Positions 1 to 9,270 of a DNA stretch of 64,000 nucleotides are shown here, one piece after another (the stretch's first letter is position 1; every line of letters starts with the position of its first letter). Source of the stretch: AP-15 sp963738185 (lineage in GTDB: Bacteria; Pseudomonadota; Alphaproteobacteria; ATCC43930; CGMCC-115725); NCBI GenBank assembly GCA_963738185.1, contig CAVTVA010000001.1, positions 986,812 through 1,050,811 of the forward strand, in the 5' to 3' direction. The translations under genes were made by a program, and so were the position numbers. The notes below the pieces were generated by a model, which was given only the letters and a program-made list of their open reading frames with translations, was not told the origin of the DNA and did not search any database.

Positions 1-2
1 AG

Positions 3-590
3 CGCGAGCGCGGTGGTCGCGAGCCCGACCCTTTCGACGAGGTGTACCGTCGGCGCGATGAAGTCGCTGACCTGATCGTCGAGGCGATCGAGGCGGAGGA
101 GTTTCAGTCGGCCGCCATGCGGCTGCGCGAGTGCTTGATTTCGCTTGTCGGCGCTGTACGGCGCCGGGTCGAACTACCTGCTGGCGGGGAGTTTCCCAAG
201 GACGCCGACGTGCCGGGGTGGAATGAGGTTCTCATCAACCACTTCTGCCCCGGCGAGCCCAACAAGGTTCTGCGCCAGTACCTGAAAGCGACGGCCGATC
301 GCACTTGGCAGCTCGTTAACTGGTTGACGCATGACCGCGACGCCAACAAGACCGAGGCGATCATCGCGCATGAAGCGGTTTCGATTCAGATCGGTCACTT
401 CATTCAGCTCGTCATCCGCGATCGCGTGGACCTCGCCGAGGTGTGCCCGCGGTGCTCCTCCAGAGACGTTCGGTCATACTACGACGCGGCGATTGAATCC
501 GACGGCGCCTACTATGAAAGGTGCAGGGCCTGCGATTGGAGCAACCATCCCGGCTACCCAGACGAGGAGGAAGGCGAAGCAGGCGCTTGA
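3..590 (+). CDS. C-terminal part of an unknown protein with a zinc ribbon
   Basis: The reading frame is open to the left edge of the window, so the gene probably starts upstream; a GTG at 42 could also serve as a start. I do not recognise the family. The visible part is mostly helical and charged. It ends in a four-cysteine zinc-ribbon-like segment (CPRC, then about 24 residues later CRAC) and an acidic tail (DEEEGEAG). Length and start are unknown, and no neighbour gives functional context. Confidence 0.6.
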   Translation, partial: RERGGREPDPFDEVYRRRDEVADLIVEAIEAEEFQSAAMRLRECLISLVGAVRRRVELPAGGEFPKDADVPGWNEVLINHFCPGEPNKVLRQYLKATADRTWQLVNWLTHDRDANKTEAIIAHEAVSIQIGHFIQLVIRDRVDLAEVCPRCSSRDVRSYYDAAIESDGAYYERCRACDWSNHPGYPDEEEGEAGA

Positions 591-886
591 TTGGTCGCCC
601 CTCGGCTTTCTCCACAGGCTCGCCGGAGGGTCCGCCGCGGACGGCGAGGGAGAAGGCCAGAAGCCGGCGGGCAACGTCGCGGTAGTTCAGTTGTTGAAGC
701 CTCAATGCGATGGATGGCGCACTCCGTTGCGAGCGGGGTCACCGTCCGCTTCTCGGCGTATTGCCAATGTCCGCTTTCGGCGCTGAACCGACTACCGGCC
801 GGCGGCGACAAGAGGAATCATCTACCCTGCGCGCAGCGGGGCTGTGCAAAAATCTTCGTAGTTGCGTCCCCTGCCGATGATCGCGA
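591..886. other. intergenic stretch, no gene seen
   Basis: About 300 bases separate the first gene from the end of the minus-strand amidohydrolase. Open frames here look like high-GC shadows with no recognisable protein. No clear promoter, repeat or terminator was found. Confidence 0.4.
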
Positions 887-1701
887 TCAGCCGGGGAGGG
901 GCCAGCCGATCCAGTTGCACAGGGCCTCGCCCATGACGAGGTCGAGGTCGCGGCCTTTGAGCCACGGCAATTCCTCGGTGAACAAGGTCACGCATTGCCG
1001 CCACGAGCACGGCATCCGGGTGATGTCGGTGCCCCAGAACATCCGCTCGGGGCCGAAGGCGTCGAAGCAGCGGTGCAGGTGCGGATGCAGGCTGCGGAAC
1101 GGGTATTCGTCCTCGGCGTAGCCGGCCTGCCCGGTCGCCTTGACCGCGACGTTCGGGTATTTGGCCAAAGCCAGCAATTCCGGCTGGAACCGGTAGGCCG
1201 CCTCGCCCGTGCTGGCGCGGGGCACGCCCATGTGATCGACGATCAGCTTCAGGCCGGGGTGGCGCTCGGCGATCCGGCCGACCGTCGGCAGGAACATCGC
1301 AGCACCAAGGGCGATCGGCACGCCCGCGCGCTCGGCGGCCGGCCACAGCCAGTCGAGCGTGCCGTCGGTGAACCAGGATTGCGGGTGCCGCTCATTGGTA
1401 TAAAAGCGCAGGCCGAGCCTGCCCGGCCGCTCCTTCCAGTGCGCGACAAGGTCGCGGCCGTTCGGGTCGTCGAGATAGAACCAGCCCATGATCGCAAAAC
1501 GGTCGGGGTATTTGCGCACCGCTGCGAGAGCCAGCTCGTTCGAAGTCCGGGTCCCACAGCACCGGGTGGATCAGCGCCCGGTCGACGCCGGCCTCGTCCA
1601 TGCCGGCAATCGCCTGCTCGGCCGAATAGGGCTGTCTGACGATGGTGCGCGGACGGCGTGCCCTTTTCCCAGAGATGGATCTGTGCGTCGGCGATCAGCA
1701 T
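887..1701 (-). pseudogene. amidohydrolase-2 family protein, frameshifted twice
   Basis: This is a metal-dependent hydrolase of the amidohydrolase-2 (TIM-barrel) superfamily, which includes lactone hydrolases and decarboxylases. The N-terminus reads MLIADAQIHLWEKG with the expected Q-x-H metal pair; later come LIVDHMGVPR and FWGTDITRMPC, the His and Asp ligand regions. The product is split over three frames: the start to about 1635, then MDEAGVDRALIHPVLWDPDF to about 1545, then RKYPDRFAIMGWFYLDD to the end. All pieces are collinear and well conserved, so two single-base indels explain it, either real decay or assembly error. It follows the deacetylase-like gene on the same strand. The substrate is unknown. 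Confidence 0.75.
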
Positions 1702-1723
1702 CGGCTTCTCCACTTCCCCCACC

Positions 1724-1765
1724 CTAACCCTCCCCCGCTCGCGGGGGAGGGGAGGGTGGGGGCGC
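1724..1765. repeat. GC-rich palindromic repeat
   Basis: Short inverted repeat (CCCTCCCCCGCTCGCGGGGG and its complement). It lies inside the 3' end of the deacetylase-like gene and encodes that protein's last residues (PPPSPPPRAGEG). Related copies lie at about 14935 and 42583. Confidence 0.6.
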
Positions 1766-2647
1766 GTTGCGTTCGGCGATCCAGGACTTCACCTGGTCGT
1801 AGCAGTTGGCGAGATAGTATTCGGCGATGTCGTCGGCGGTGGTGTTCCACACGCCGTCATGGCCGAGGATGTAGCGCAGCGCCTCGTCGAGGTGCTTGGC
1901 GGCGTTCGGGCGCCCGATATTGTGCGGGTGCAGCGACAGGCACATGACGCGCCCGTTCTCCGCACCTTCCCGGTAGAGCGTGTCGAACTGGTCCTTGATC
2001 ATCTGCAGGAAGTAATCCGCCTCGCGGTTCCAGGCCAGCATCCCCGCATCGTTGGTCTGGCCGGTATAGGGGACATAGATGAACTTCTGGCCGCCGCGCA
2101 CCTTGATCGGCCAGGGCTGGTCGTCGATGATCCATGAGGTGTGGTAAAGGCACCCGGCCTCGGCCATCAAATCGTCGGTCCGCACCGTGTAGCCGGCACC
2201 GCCGCCGAGCCGTCCTTTCAGGCGCTTGCCGGTCATCTCTTTCAGGTGGGTGACGAAGTCCTGCCAATAGGCGCGCTCCTGCTCCTCGGTATAGTCGTAG
2301 ATCGGCCGGCTGTTATAGAGGCCGTGCGCCATGTAGTCCCAATCGGCGGCGACCATCGCGTCCTTGATCTCGGGGAAATGGTCCAGAAGCTCGAGATTGA
2401 GACAGCAGCACGCCCGCACCTTGTTCTTGTTCAGCACATCGAGCATGCGCCAAAAGCCGACCCGGTTGCCGTAATCCATCCGCGAGTAAAGCGGAACATC
2501 GGGCTGGGTCGGCCGGCTCTGCGGCAGGTACTCGAAGAACTCCATATTGGGTGCCACCCAGAACGCGACGCGCGCGTTGCCGGGCCACCTGATGACGGGC
2601 CGTTCGGTAATCGGCGCATAGTCGAAGCGGCCGGGCGGAAGAGTCAT
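1724..2647 (-). CDS. polysaccharide deacetylase family protein (allantoinase/PuuE-like)
   Basis: About 307 residues, the usual size for PuuE-type members of the NodB/carbohydrate esterase 4 fold, which hydrolyse cyclic amides or acetyl groups in the cytoplasm. The N-terminus has the family signature RPVIRWPGNARVAFW; histidines DYMAHGLYNSR and SLHPHNIGRP fit the metal and catalytic sites. The start was set at MTLPPGRFDY, because the upstream in-frame extension is not conserved-looking. The C-terminus runs into a palindromic repeat. A paralogue lies at 5608-6579 on the same strand, with an amidohydrolase downstream, suggesting catabolism of a nitrogen heterocycle or amide. The substrate is inferred only. 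Confidence 0.8.
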   Translation of the reverse strand: MTLPPGRFDYAPITERPVIRWPGNARVAFWVAPNMEFFEYLPQSRPTQPDVPLYSRMDYGNRVGFWRMLDVLNKNKVRACCCLNLELLDHFPEIKDAMVAADWDYMAHGLYNSRPIYDYTEEQERAYWQDFVTHLKEMTGKRLKGRLGGGAGYTVRTDDLMAEAGCLYHTSWIIDDQPWPIKVRGGQKFIYVPYTGQTNDAGMLAWNREADYFLQMIKDQFDTLYREGAENGRVMCLSLHPHNIGRPNAAKHLDEALRYILGHDGVWNTTADDIAEYYLANCYDQVKSWIAERNAPPPSPPPRAGEG

Positions 2648-2786
2648 CTGGTCGTCTCCGTTCGCCTGTGCGGTGCATCGATGCCCTCTGCGCCCTCCAG
2701 CGGAAAAGGGAAGGGGCCGTCGCGGCAACGACGGGGATGCGGCGCGAAAAATCGCCTGTTGCCGAAGATCGCGCCGTGTTCGGCCG

Positions 2787-3002
2787 TCAGCGACGAAGCA
2801 GCCGCAATGCTCCACCCTTGTGTAGCGCAATGTGATCCGTCTTGTCGCTTTTGATTTCGTACTGCGGCTCGCTTTCGCTCGCATGATGCACGTACCCTTT
2901 GTAATTCACATCGCTCGTATGCACCCGCACGATCCGGCCGCTGACCCAGCCAGCTTCGGAATTCCAGGTTACCTGATCGCCGACTTCGAATATCTTTGCC
3001 AT
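2787..3002 (-). CDS. DUF2945 / hypervirulence-associated TUDOR-domain protein
   Basis: A 71-residue protein matching the small HVA1/DUF2945 family: GDQVTWNSEAGWVSGRIVRV, then GYVHHASESEPQYEIKSDKT and DHIALHKGGALRLL. The fold is a small SH3/TUDOR-like beta barrel; the molecular role is not established. It sits upstream of the deacetylase-like gene on the same strand. The full family length is present with a normal ATG start. Confidence 0.88.
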   Translation of the reverse strand: MAKIFEVGDQVTWNSEAGWVSGRIVRVHTSDVNYKGYVHHASESEPQYEIKSDKTDHIALHKGGALRLLRR

Positions 3003-3039
3003 TGCAATTCTCCGTTCGGCTGCTTCATTCGGCTGCTAC

Positions 3040-3159
3040 GTCATTGCGAGGAGCACGGCGACGAAGCGATCTCGATGAAATGTCGCACCCGGCACGAGAT
3101 TGCTTCGCGGAGCCTGTCCTCGGGCGGCGCGCTGCGCCGACCCGTGGGCTCGCAATGAC
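3040..3159. repeat. dispersed inverted repeat (GTCATTGCGAG type)
   Basis: Begins GTCATTGCGAGGAGC and ends CTCGCAATGAC, so the outer 11 bases form an inverted repeat. Between lie GAAGCGATCTCG and GAGATTGCTTCGC, also complementary. The same family occurs at 11043-11209 and about 50803-50884. This is a typical alphaproteobacterial intergenic palindromic element. Confidence 0.75.
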
Positions 3160-3266
3160 AGCTCGATGAGTTTTCCTCAAAGAGGCTTTGGGTATCATGA
3201 TTGAACTGCGCGGTTGACGGTGCCGCCGAATTCTCGGGCGGCGAACGGCACCGATGGATTCCCCAT

Positions 3267-5537
3267 TCAGTTCCGCGAGCCGCGCCAAGCAGCCACGGCT
3301 CGGGCTGCGCCGAAGCTGAGCCGCCGCACCGCAACGGGCGAGGATTTGAGCTGCGGCTGATGGCTGATCGGATCGCGCGCGTACCAGGTGTGCTGGTTGG
3401 CTGACTGCGCGCCGTGGCCGTAATGGAACGGCACGAACACCTCCCCGGGCCGAACCGTATCGACCACCATCGCCACCCCTTCCCACCGGCCGTTCGGCGA
3501 GGTGATCTCAACCAGGTCGCCGAGCCCGATCTCGAGGCGGGCGGCATCGGCGGGGTGAATCTCGACATAGGGGTGCGGCGCGCGCTCGTTCAGCGCCGCG
3601 GACCGGCCGGTCTTGGTGCGAGTGTGAAAATGATAGACCACGCGCCCGGTGATCAGCACGAACGGGTAATCGTCGCGAGGTCGGGTTCGGCTGCCGCCGC
3701 CAATGCACCGGCTTCACGAACGCCTTGCCTTTGGGGTCGATCCGTTCGTAGTCGCTGCGTGTATTCTTGTTGCCGGTCAGGAAATCGGCGCCGTAGGTTT
3801 CGCACTCGTCGATACCGGTCCAGAATTTTAGGTCCTCATAGAGGCGCTCGACGCCGCGTGGGTGCTGCGCGTTGCAAGGCCAGCGGACGGCGCCCATTTG
3901 CTAGGATCAAGTCATAGGTCATGCCGGAATAGTCGCACGGCCGGCCTTGCGACACCTTGCGCCATTCCTCGAACGCGTCCTTGGGCTCCTTGAACGGGAT
4001 CAGCGGCGCGCCATCGCGGTCCTTGAACCCCAGCCTGCCCGCGACCTCTACGAAGATGTCGAAGTCGCAGCGCGCTTCCCCCGGCGGATCGACGGCCTTC
4101 AGCAGCAGATTGACGCTGCGATCGGCGTTGGTCACGCAGCCCGTCTTCTCGCCCCACATCGCCGCTGGGAAATAGATGTCCGCCAAATCCACCGTCTCGG
4201 CATCAAGGAACGGGTCCTGCACCACCAGGAAGAGACGACGCAGGATCCGCTCGCTGCGGTTCTGATCGGGCAGGCTGACCAGCGGGTTCGTCCCGATCAC
4301 CCACATGAACTCGATCTCGCCGCGCTCGGCGGTTTCCATCATCATGAGGATGTCTTTCGGCACCTCGGGATGAAATTTGTCGAAGTCGAGGTTCCAGTGC
4401 GCGCACAGCTCGCGCATCTGCGCTTCGCTGTGGGGGTTGCGGTAGCCGGGATAGGAGCCGCCCGCACCCGCCTCCCGGTTGCACATCGCCGCCGGCTGGC
4501 CCGCCATCAGCAAGGGGCCGGCGCCGGGCTTGCCGATCGCCCCGGTAAGCAAGTGCACCGTGTTCACCAGCGAGGACGAGGCCGTGGCCTCGACGCTCTG
4601 GTAGAACCCTTGCAGCACGGTCGACACCATACGCGGCGTGGTGCCGATCCACTCGGCCGCGGTTTCGAGGTCGTGCCGGGAAACGCCGCAGATTTCGGCA
4701 ACGCGCTCGGGCGGATACTCGCGGGTCACCCTGTCGAGCTGCATCGAATCCGACCGTGCAGTTTGCGACAAAGTCGCGGTTCACCCACCCCCTCGCAATC
4801 AGCAGGTAAATGATCCCGTTCATCAGCGCGACATTCGTACCGGCGCGCAGCTGGAGGTGCAGGTCGGCGCCCTGCCGCACGGTCGGCGTCCGGCGCGGGT
4901 CGGCGACGATGATCCGTCCGCCGTTCTTCGCTTTCGCCGCCAGCATGCGCTCCCATAGGACGGTTTGCGCCTCGGCGACATTGTGGCCCTAGAGGCACAA
5001 GAGGTCGGCCTGATCCACATCGACATAGGAGGCGACGGGGCCGTCCACGCCGAAATTGGCCATCAGGCCGGTGGCGGAGGTGGCGGTGCACAAGCGGGTA
5101 TTGCCGTCGATGTTGGATGATTGCAGCCCGCCCCGCCACAGCTTGCCCAACGTGTAGAACTCTTCGATCGTCAGTTGCCCGGAATTGTAGCAGGCCAGGT
5201 TCTCGTGCCCCTGAGCCCAGGCGGCTTTGAATGTCTCTGTGAAGAAATCCATCGCTTCCGCCCAGCTCACCCTTTGCAGCGGCGCCCCTTTCGTCCGCCG
5301 GATCAGCGGGGTCGTGCCGCGGCGCGGCGAATTGTTGGCAACCCAGCCGTGCTCGCCTTTCGGACCGAGGTGGCCGAAATTGACCGGGTGATCGGCCGTC
5401 CCGCGCACACCCGCGATCCGGCCGTCCTTCACCGCGATGTCGAGGCCGCAGCCGTTGGAGCACAGGATGCAGGCCGAATGAACCCAGGCATCGGGTTCAC
5501 CTTGGATACCGAGATTGGTGTCGATCCTGGGCTGCAT
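3267..5537 (-). pseudogene. molybdopterin-dependent oxidoreductase (formate dehydrogenase/nitrate reductase type), broken
   Basis: Catalytic subunit of the DMSO-reductase superfamily, which binds bis-MGD and an Fe-S cluster. The N-terminus has C23-x2-C26-x3-C30 (CILCSNGC). The place where a fourth Cys often occurs reads LGPKG. Cofactor-binding segments are clear: GRIIVADPRRTPT, FMWVIGTNPLVSLPD, then the C-terminal barrel (PHPYVEIHPADAARL, VEITSPNGRWEG). The frame is interrupted by an in-frame amber codon at 4989-4991, just before GHNVAEAQ, and by frameshifts near 4745, 3900 and 3690. All segments are collinear, giving about 755 codons in total. With four lesions it is probably a pseudogene, though some may be sequence errors. 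No partner electron-transfer subunit is adjacent. Confidence 0.8.
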
Positions 5538-5607
5538 GGGATATTCCAGTCAGTCGCAGCGGACGCTTCCTCCGCGTATTAAATATCGCCCTTTTTGGAC
5601 GGGACAC

Positions 5608-6579
5608 TTAAAGATTTGGTTCCGACCAAGTCGGCTTCGGCCCAGGCACTTCTGGCGATTGCGCCTTAAACCAGTCGATGATCTCGCCGCCGGTCGCCTT
5701 CCACACGCCCGCATGGGCGCAGATGTGGCCCAGCACCTCGTCGAGATGCCGGATGCGCCAGGGCTGGCCCATAATCCACGGGTGCAGATGCAATACCATC
5801 AGCCGGCCGGTGGTCGCACCGTCGGCATAGAGCCCGTCAAACCACTCCCGCCACAACAGGCTGACCTCGTTGATGGTGCGGCGGCCGTGCAGGTGGATAT
5901 AGTTGTCGTCGAGATACGCGTTGACGCCGAGCGAATAGAGCTCGCCGGTCTTCGGCGTCATCTTGTAAGGCTGCTCGTCGTTGCCCCAGTCGCAGACATA
6001 GCGAATGCCCTCGGCCGCCAAGAGGTTGGGGGTGTTTGGCGTTTCCTGGAAATCGGGGCCGGACCAGCCGACCGGGCATTTGCCGGTGGCCTGCTCGACC
6101 GCCGCGATCGAGGCGCGGATATACTGCCGCTCGTCCTCCTCCGACATGCCGGTATGGATGATGCGTCGGCGCGACAAGCCGTGCGCGATGAATTCCGCGC
6201 CGCGCTTGCGCCCTTCATTGACCAGGAACGGGTAGTGGTCGGCGACCGCCTTGTCGAGCGCCAGGGTCGGCTTGATGCCGTATTTGTCGAGTGCCGCGAG
6301 GACCCGAAACACTCCGACCCGGTTGCCGTATTCATGGTTGCCCCAGCCGCCGATATCGGGGAATTGCGGCTGGTTGCCGGTCCACAGGCCCTCGGGGCCG
6401 CCCAATGGGCTCACCGCCAGCGGCGTGCCGGCCGGCGCCTCCCAGTCCCAATGCTCGAGGTTGACGATCACGGCAAGGGCGACGCGGGCGTTGTCCGGCC
6501 ATCGCAAAACCGGTCGCGCGACGATCGGCGACCAGGGATAGAAATCCTGGTCCATGCCATAGCTGCGTTTTGCCGGCAC
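5608..6579 (-). CDS. polysaccharide deacetylase family protein (PuuE-like), second copy
   Basis: About 323 residues of the same NodB-fold family as the gene at 1724-2647: ARPVLRWPDNARVALAV near the N-terminus, EFIAHGLSRRRIIH and VLHLHPWIMGQP for the metal-site histidines, and WSGPDFQETPNTP in the core. I chose the GTG at 6579 because GGAGG lies six bases upstream; an internal ATG (MDQDFYPW) at 6555 is the alternative. The gene stands just upstream of the broken molybdopterin gene and is divergent from the isochorismatase gene. The likely role is hydrolysis of a cyclic amide or N-acyl group; the substrate is unknown. Confidence 0.82.
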   Translation of the reverse strand: MPAKRSYGMDQDFYPWSPIVARPVLRWPDNARVALAVIVNLEHWDWEAPAGTPLAVSPLGGPEGLWTGNQPQFPDIGGWGNHEYGNRVGVFRVLAALDKYGIKPTLALDKAVADHYPFLVNEGRKRGAEFIAHGLSRRRIIHTGMSEEDERQYIRASIAAVEQATGKCPVGWSGPDFQETPNTPNLLAAEGIRYVCDWGNDEQPYKMTPKTGELYSLGVNAYLDDNYIHLHGRRTINEVSLLWREWFDGLYADGATTGRLMVLHLHPWIMGQPWRIRHLDEVLGHICAHAGVWKATGGEIIDWFKAQSPEVPGPKPTWSEPNL

Positions 6580-6712
6580 GGCACTCCTCCCTCTCCAATC
6601 AGTGGCCTCTGGGCAGTGAGAGCCCACGCGGCCTTGGATGCCGCGGGGCATCGGCGGCACGGCCCCTCCTGCCTAAATATATACCGACTTTATTGAGAAG
6701 GACCCCCAAGCC

Positions 6713-7246
6713 ATGCCGGCGATCAATCGCGAAACCTCGACCTTGCTGATCATCGATTTTCAATCGCGGCTGATGCCCGCAATCGAGGACGGCGAACTGG
6801 TGACCCTCAACGCGCGGCGCCTGGTCGATGCGGCCGAGATGCTTCGTGTGCCGGTCGTCTTGACCGAGCAGAACGCCGGCGGTCTCGGCGGCACGGTGCC
6901 CGAGCTGCGGTCCGATGCTGCGCGCCTGATCCACAAGATGACGTTCGACGCCTGCCGTATGCCGGGCTTTCTCGACGCGCTGCCCGACCGGCCCGACCTG
7001 ATCGTCGCCGGATGCGAAACCCATGTTTGCGTGCTGCAGACGGTGCTGGGCCTGCTCGGCGCCGGCCGCCGCGTCTATGCGGTGCGCGACGCCATGGGCT
7101 CGCGGCGCGCCGAAAGCAAGGAGACCGCGCTCCGGCGCATGGAGCGCAACGGCGCCGAGGTGGTGACTACCGAGATGGTCGTCTTCGAATGGCTCGGCAC
7201 GGCCGAAGACCCGCGGCTGCGCAAGATCATCGACCTGATCAAATGA
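6713..7246 (+). CDS. isochorismatase-family cysteine hydrolase
   Basis: A 177-residue cytoplasmic hydrolase of the nicotinamidase/isochorismatase fold. The catalytic triad is visible: D15 (LLIIDFQ), K75 (RLIHKMTFDAC) and C106 in CETHVCVLQT. Family members cut amides (nicotinamide, ureidoacrylate, N-carbamoyl compounds) or isochorismate. It is divergent from the PuuE-like gene with 133 bases between starts, so a shared control region is likely. Together they fit degradation of an amide or N-heterocycle, but the substrate cannot be read from sequence. Confidence 0.88.
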   Translation: MPAINRETSTLLIIDFQSRLMPAIEDGELVTLNARRLVDAAEMLRVPVVLTEQNAGGLGGTVPELRSDAARLIHKMTFDACRMPGFLDALPDRPDLIVAGCETHVCVLQTVLGLLGAGRRVYAVRDAMGSRRAESKETALRRMERNGAEVVTTEMVVFEWLGTAEDPRLRKIIDLIK

Positions 7247-7314
7247 CCAGCCGCCCCTCGCGCGTCCGCGGGCGGCGCCCGCCCAGCGACGCCCGAACGA
7301 CAGCAGCTGCTGGG

Positions 7315-8139
7315 CTAGCCGCGCAGGAATGCGTTCATGTCGGGGGTGGCGAGCGAAGTGTCGATATAGCCGAAGGTGCCGTGCTCGCGCACCTCTTTCG
7401 CGGCGTTCAACAGCCCGGTCATCGCCGCGCGATAGAGCGAGGTCGCCAGGCTGATGCGCTTGACCCCGGCCGCCGTCAGCGCCGCGACGGTGAACGATTT
7501 GCCCTTGATCCCGGCCATGAAGTTGAACGGCTTCTGCGTCGCCGCGCACACCGCCCGCACCGACTCGAGGTCCGGCAGCCCCGGCGCCATCAGCGCGTCC
7601 ACTCCCGCTGCCTCATAGGCTTTGAGCCGCTTGATCGTATCGTCGAGGTCGGGATGCCCGCGCAGGAAATTCTCGGTCCGCCCGGTCAGGGTGAATGGGA
7701 ACGGCAATGCCCGCGCCGCGGCGACGGCCGCCGCGATCCGCTCGGTTGCATAGCCCAGCTCGAAGATCGGCGAGTCGGGGTTGCCGCTCGCGTCCTCGAT
7801 CAGGCAGCCGACCAGCCCCGCCTCGGCCGCGAGCCTGATGGTCTGCGCGACCACCTCGGGCGCGTCGCCAAAACCTTTTTCGAGGTCAGCGGAGACCGGC
7901 AGCTCGACGGCGTCGCAGATCGCTCGCGCCTGGGCCATCGCCTCCTCGCGCGCGACGGTGCCGTCACGCCGGCCGAGCACGCCGGCCGATGCCCCGCTCG
8001 AGGTCGCCAGTGCGGCAAACCCGAGACTGGCCATCATCCGGGCCGAGCCGCCGTCCCACACATTGGGGATCACGAACGCGCCCGGCGCCTCGTGCAGCGC
8101 GCGGAACTCTTTTGCCTTCTCGGCTTGGGTCAGGGCCAT
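7315..8139 (-). CDS. isocitrate lyase / PEP mutase family protein
   Basis: About 274 residues, matching the short ICL/PEPM barrel enzymes that make or break C-C or C-P bonds next to carboxylates. Visible blocks: PGAFVIPNVWDGGSARMM, SADLEKGFGD (metal-binding Asp region), GCLIEDASG and FTLTGRTENFLRG. The start at 8139 (MALTQAEKAKEF) is fixed by AAGGAGG six bases upstream. The gene lies 50 bases after an SDR gene on the same strand. The specific reaction (2-methylisocitrate lyase, oxaloacetate hydrolase or other) is unresolved. Confidence 0.85.
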   Translation of the reverse strand: MALTQAEKAKEFRALHEAPGAFVIPNVWDGGSARMMASLGFAALATSSGASAGVLGRRDGTVAREEAMAQARAICDAVELPVSADLEKGFGDAPEVVAQTIRLAAEAGLVGCLIEDASGNPDSPIFELGYATERIAAAVAAARALPFPFTLTGRTENFLRGHPDLDDTIKRLKAYEAAGVDALMAPGLPDLESVRAVCAATQKPFNFMAGIKGKSFTVAALTAAGVKRISLATSLYRAAMTGLLNAAKEVREHGTFGYIDTSLATPDMNAFLRG

Positions 8140-8189
8140 GCAGCACCTCCTTGATCGAGCCGTGGGAGAGTAGTCACGCAGCAATCGGT

Positions 8190-9023
8190 TCAGTAATGGG
8201 TGACCCATTTGCCGTTCAGGGCATCCTCGATGCGGCGGTGGCGGGCCCTGATCACATCGGCCGGGACAGCGCCGACAAACGCATAGAACGTCTTGGTGCG
8301 GATCGCGTCCACCACCCGCTCGCCGACAGTCTTCGGGTCAAGGCCCGTGGCGGCAAGGCGCTCGGCCAGCACGGCCTCGTCGGTGGCGCGGATTTGCGGG
8401 CCGCCCATGTGGTCCGGGCGATTGCGGGCGCCGCGCGCGATGTTCGTGTTGATCGGGCCGGGGCACAGCACCGAGACGCCGACATTGGTGCCATCGAGCT
8501 CGTGCTCCAATGCCTCGGAGAGCGAGAGGGCCGCGTATTTGCTCATCGAATACGGCCCCTGGTTGGTGCCGCGGCGGTTCTGAAAGCCGGCGACCGAAGC
8601 GGTGTTGACGATGTGCCCTTCTTCGCCGTGCTTCAGGATCGCCGGGACAAAGTGGCGGATGCCGTGGATGATCCCCCACACATTGACGCCGAGCACGAAT
8701 TCCCAGTCGCCGGGCGGCACATCGACCATCCTGGTGCCGTGCATCGGCACGCCGGCATTGTTGCAGGCGATGTGAAGCTTGCCGAAATTGCGCTCGGCTT
8801 CGGCGAGCGCATCGAGCACCGATTGCTCAAGGGTCACATCGATCTTGACCGGCATGACGCGCTTGTTGGTGCCGGAAAGGCCGTGCGCCGCCGCTTCGAC
8901 CGCATCCTTCTGGATGTCGGCCATGACCACGTTCGCGCCGGCTTCGGCCAAAGCCGTCGCAATGCCGAGGCCGATGCCCGAAGCAGCACCGGTAACGATG
9001 GCGGTCTTGCCGGAGATGTCCAT
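8190..9023 (-). CDS. short-chain dehydrogenase/reductase
   Basis: A 277-residue classical SDR oxidoreductase. NAD(P) binding is shown by TGAASGIG (residues 11-18) and NNAG (88-91); the catalytic residues are S143 (NTASVAG), Y158 and K162 (YSMSK). ADIQ after the second strand places an acidic residue where NAD-preferring enzymes have one. It precedes the PEP mutase-family gene and follows the TPP enzyme in the same direction, consistent with one catabolic operon. The substrate is unknown. Confidence 0.9.
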   Translation of the reverse strand: MDISGKTAIVTGAASGIGLGIATALAEAGANVVMADIQKDAVEAAAHGLSGTNKRVMPVKIDVTLEQSVLDALAEAERNFGKLHIACNNAGVPMHGTRMVDVPPGDWEFVLGVNVWGIIHGIRHFVPAILKHGEEGHIVNTASVAGFQNRRGTNQGPYSMSKYAALSLSEALEHELDGTNVGVSVLCPGPINTNIARGARNRPDHMGGPQIRATDEAVLAERLAATGLDPKTVGERVVDAIRTKTFYAFVGAVPADVIRARHRRIEDALNGKWVTHY

Positions 9024-9170
9024 TCGCGCGGCCCCTCTCGCCTGGTGCGGTCGCCGCTATCGTACCAGGGATCTCATCAGACCCGAAAACCTCGCGAAGC
9101 TTCGGGGGCGGTCGGCAACGCCACCGTGCCGCTCGCGAAGTTCGCCGGAACCCTCGCGTCCTCTCCTCTC

Positions 9171-9222
9171 GTCATCCCGGCGCAGGCCGGGACCCATGCC
9201 AGCCATGGGGCCGGTGTGCCCG
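9171..9222. repeat. dispersed repeat (CATCCCGGCGCAGGCCGGGA type)
   Basis: Palindromic core CCCGGCGCAGGCCGGG followed by ACCCATGCCAGCCATG and a GCCGGTGTG end. Copies recur at about 28345, 39847 and 50970, always between genes. Confidence 0.7.
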
Positions 9223-9270
9223 GTCAACGGATGGCATCGTTCAAGTCAGACAAATTTCTGGTTCAGCGCA

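Noticed and set aside
591..1121. Plus-strand open frame overlapping the amidohydrolase
   Set aside because: Arg/Ser-rich shadow translation; the minus strand carries the real, though frameshifted, gene.
4989..4991. In-frame TAG as a possible pyrrolysine codon
   Set aside because: No pyl genes are visible, the family is not known to use pyrrolysine, and three frameshifts in the same gene make decay or sequence error more likely. A selenocysteine reading would need TGA.
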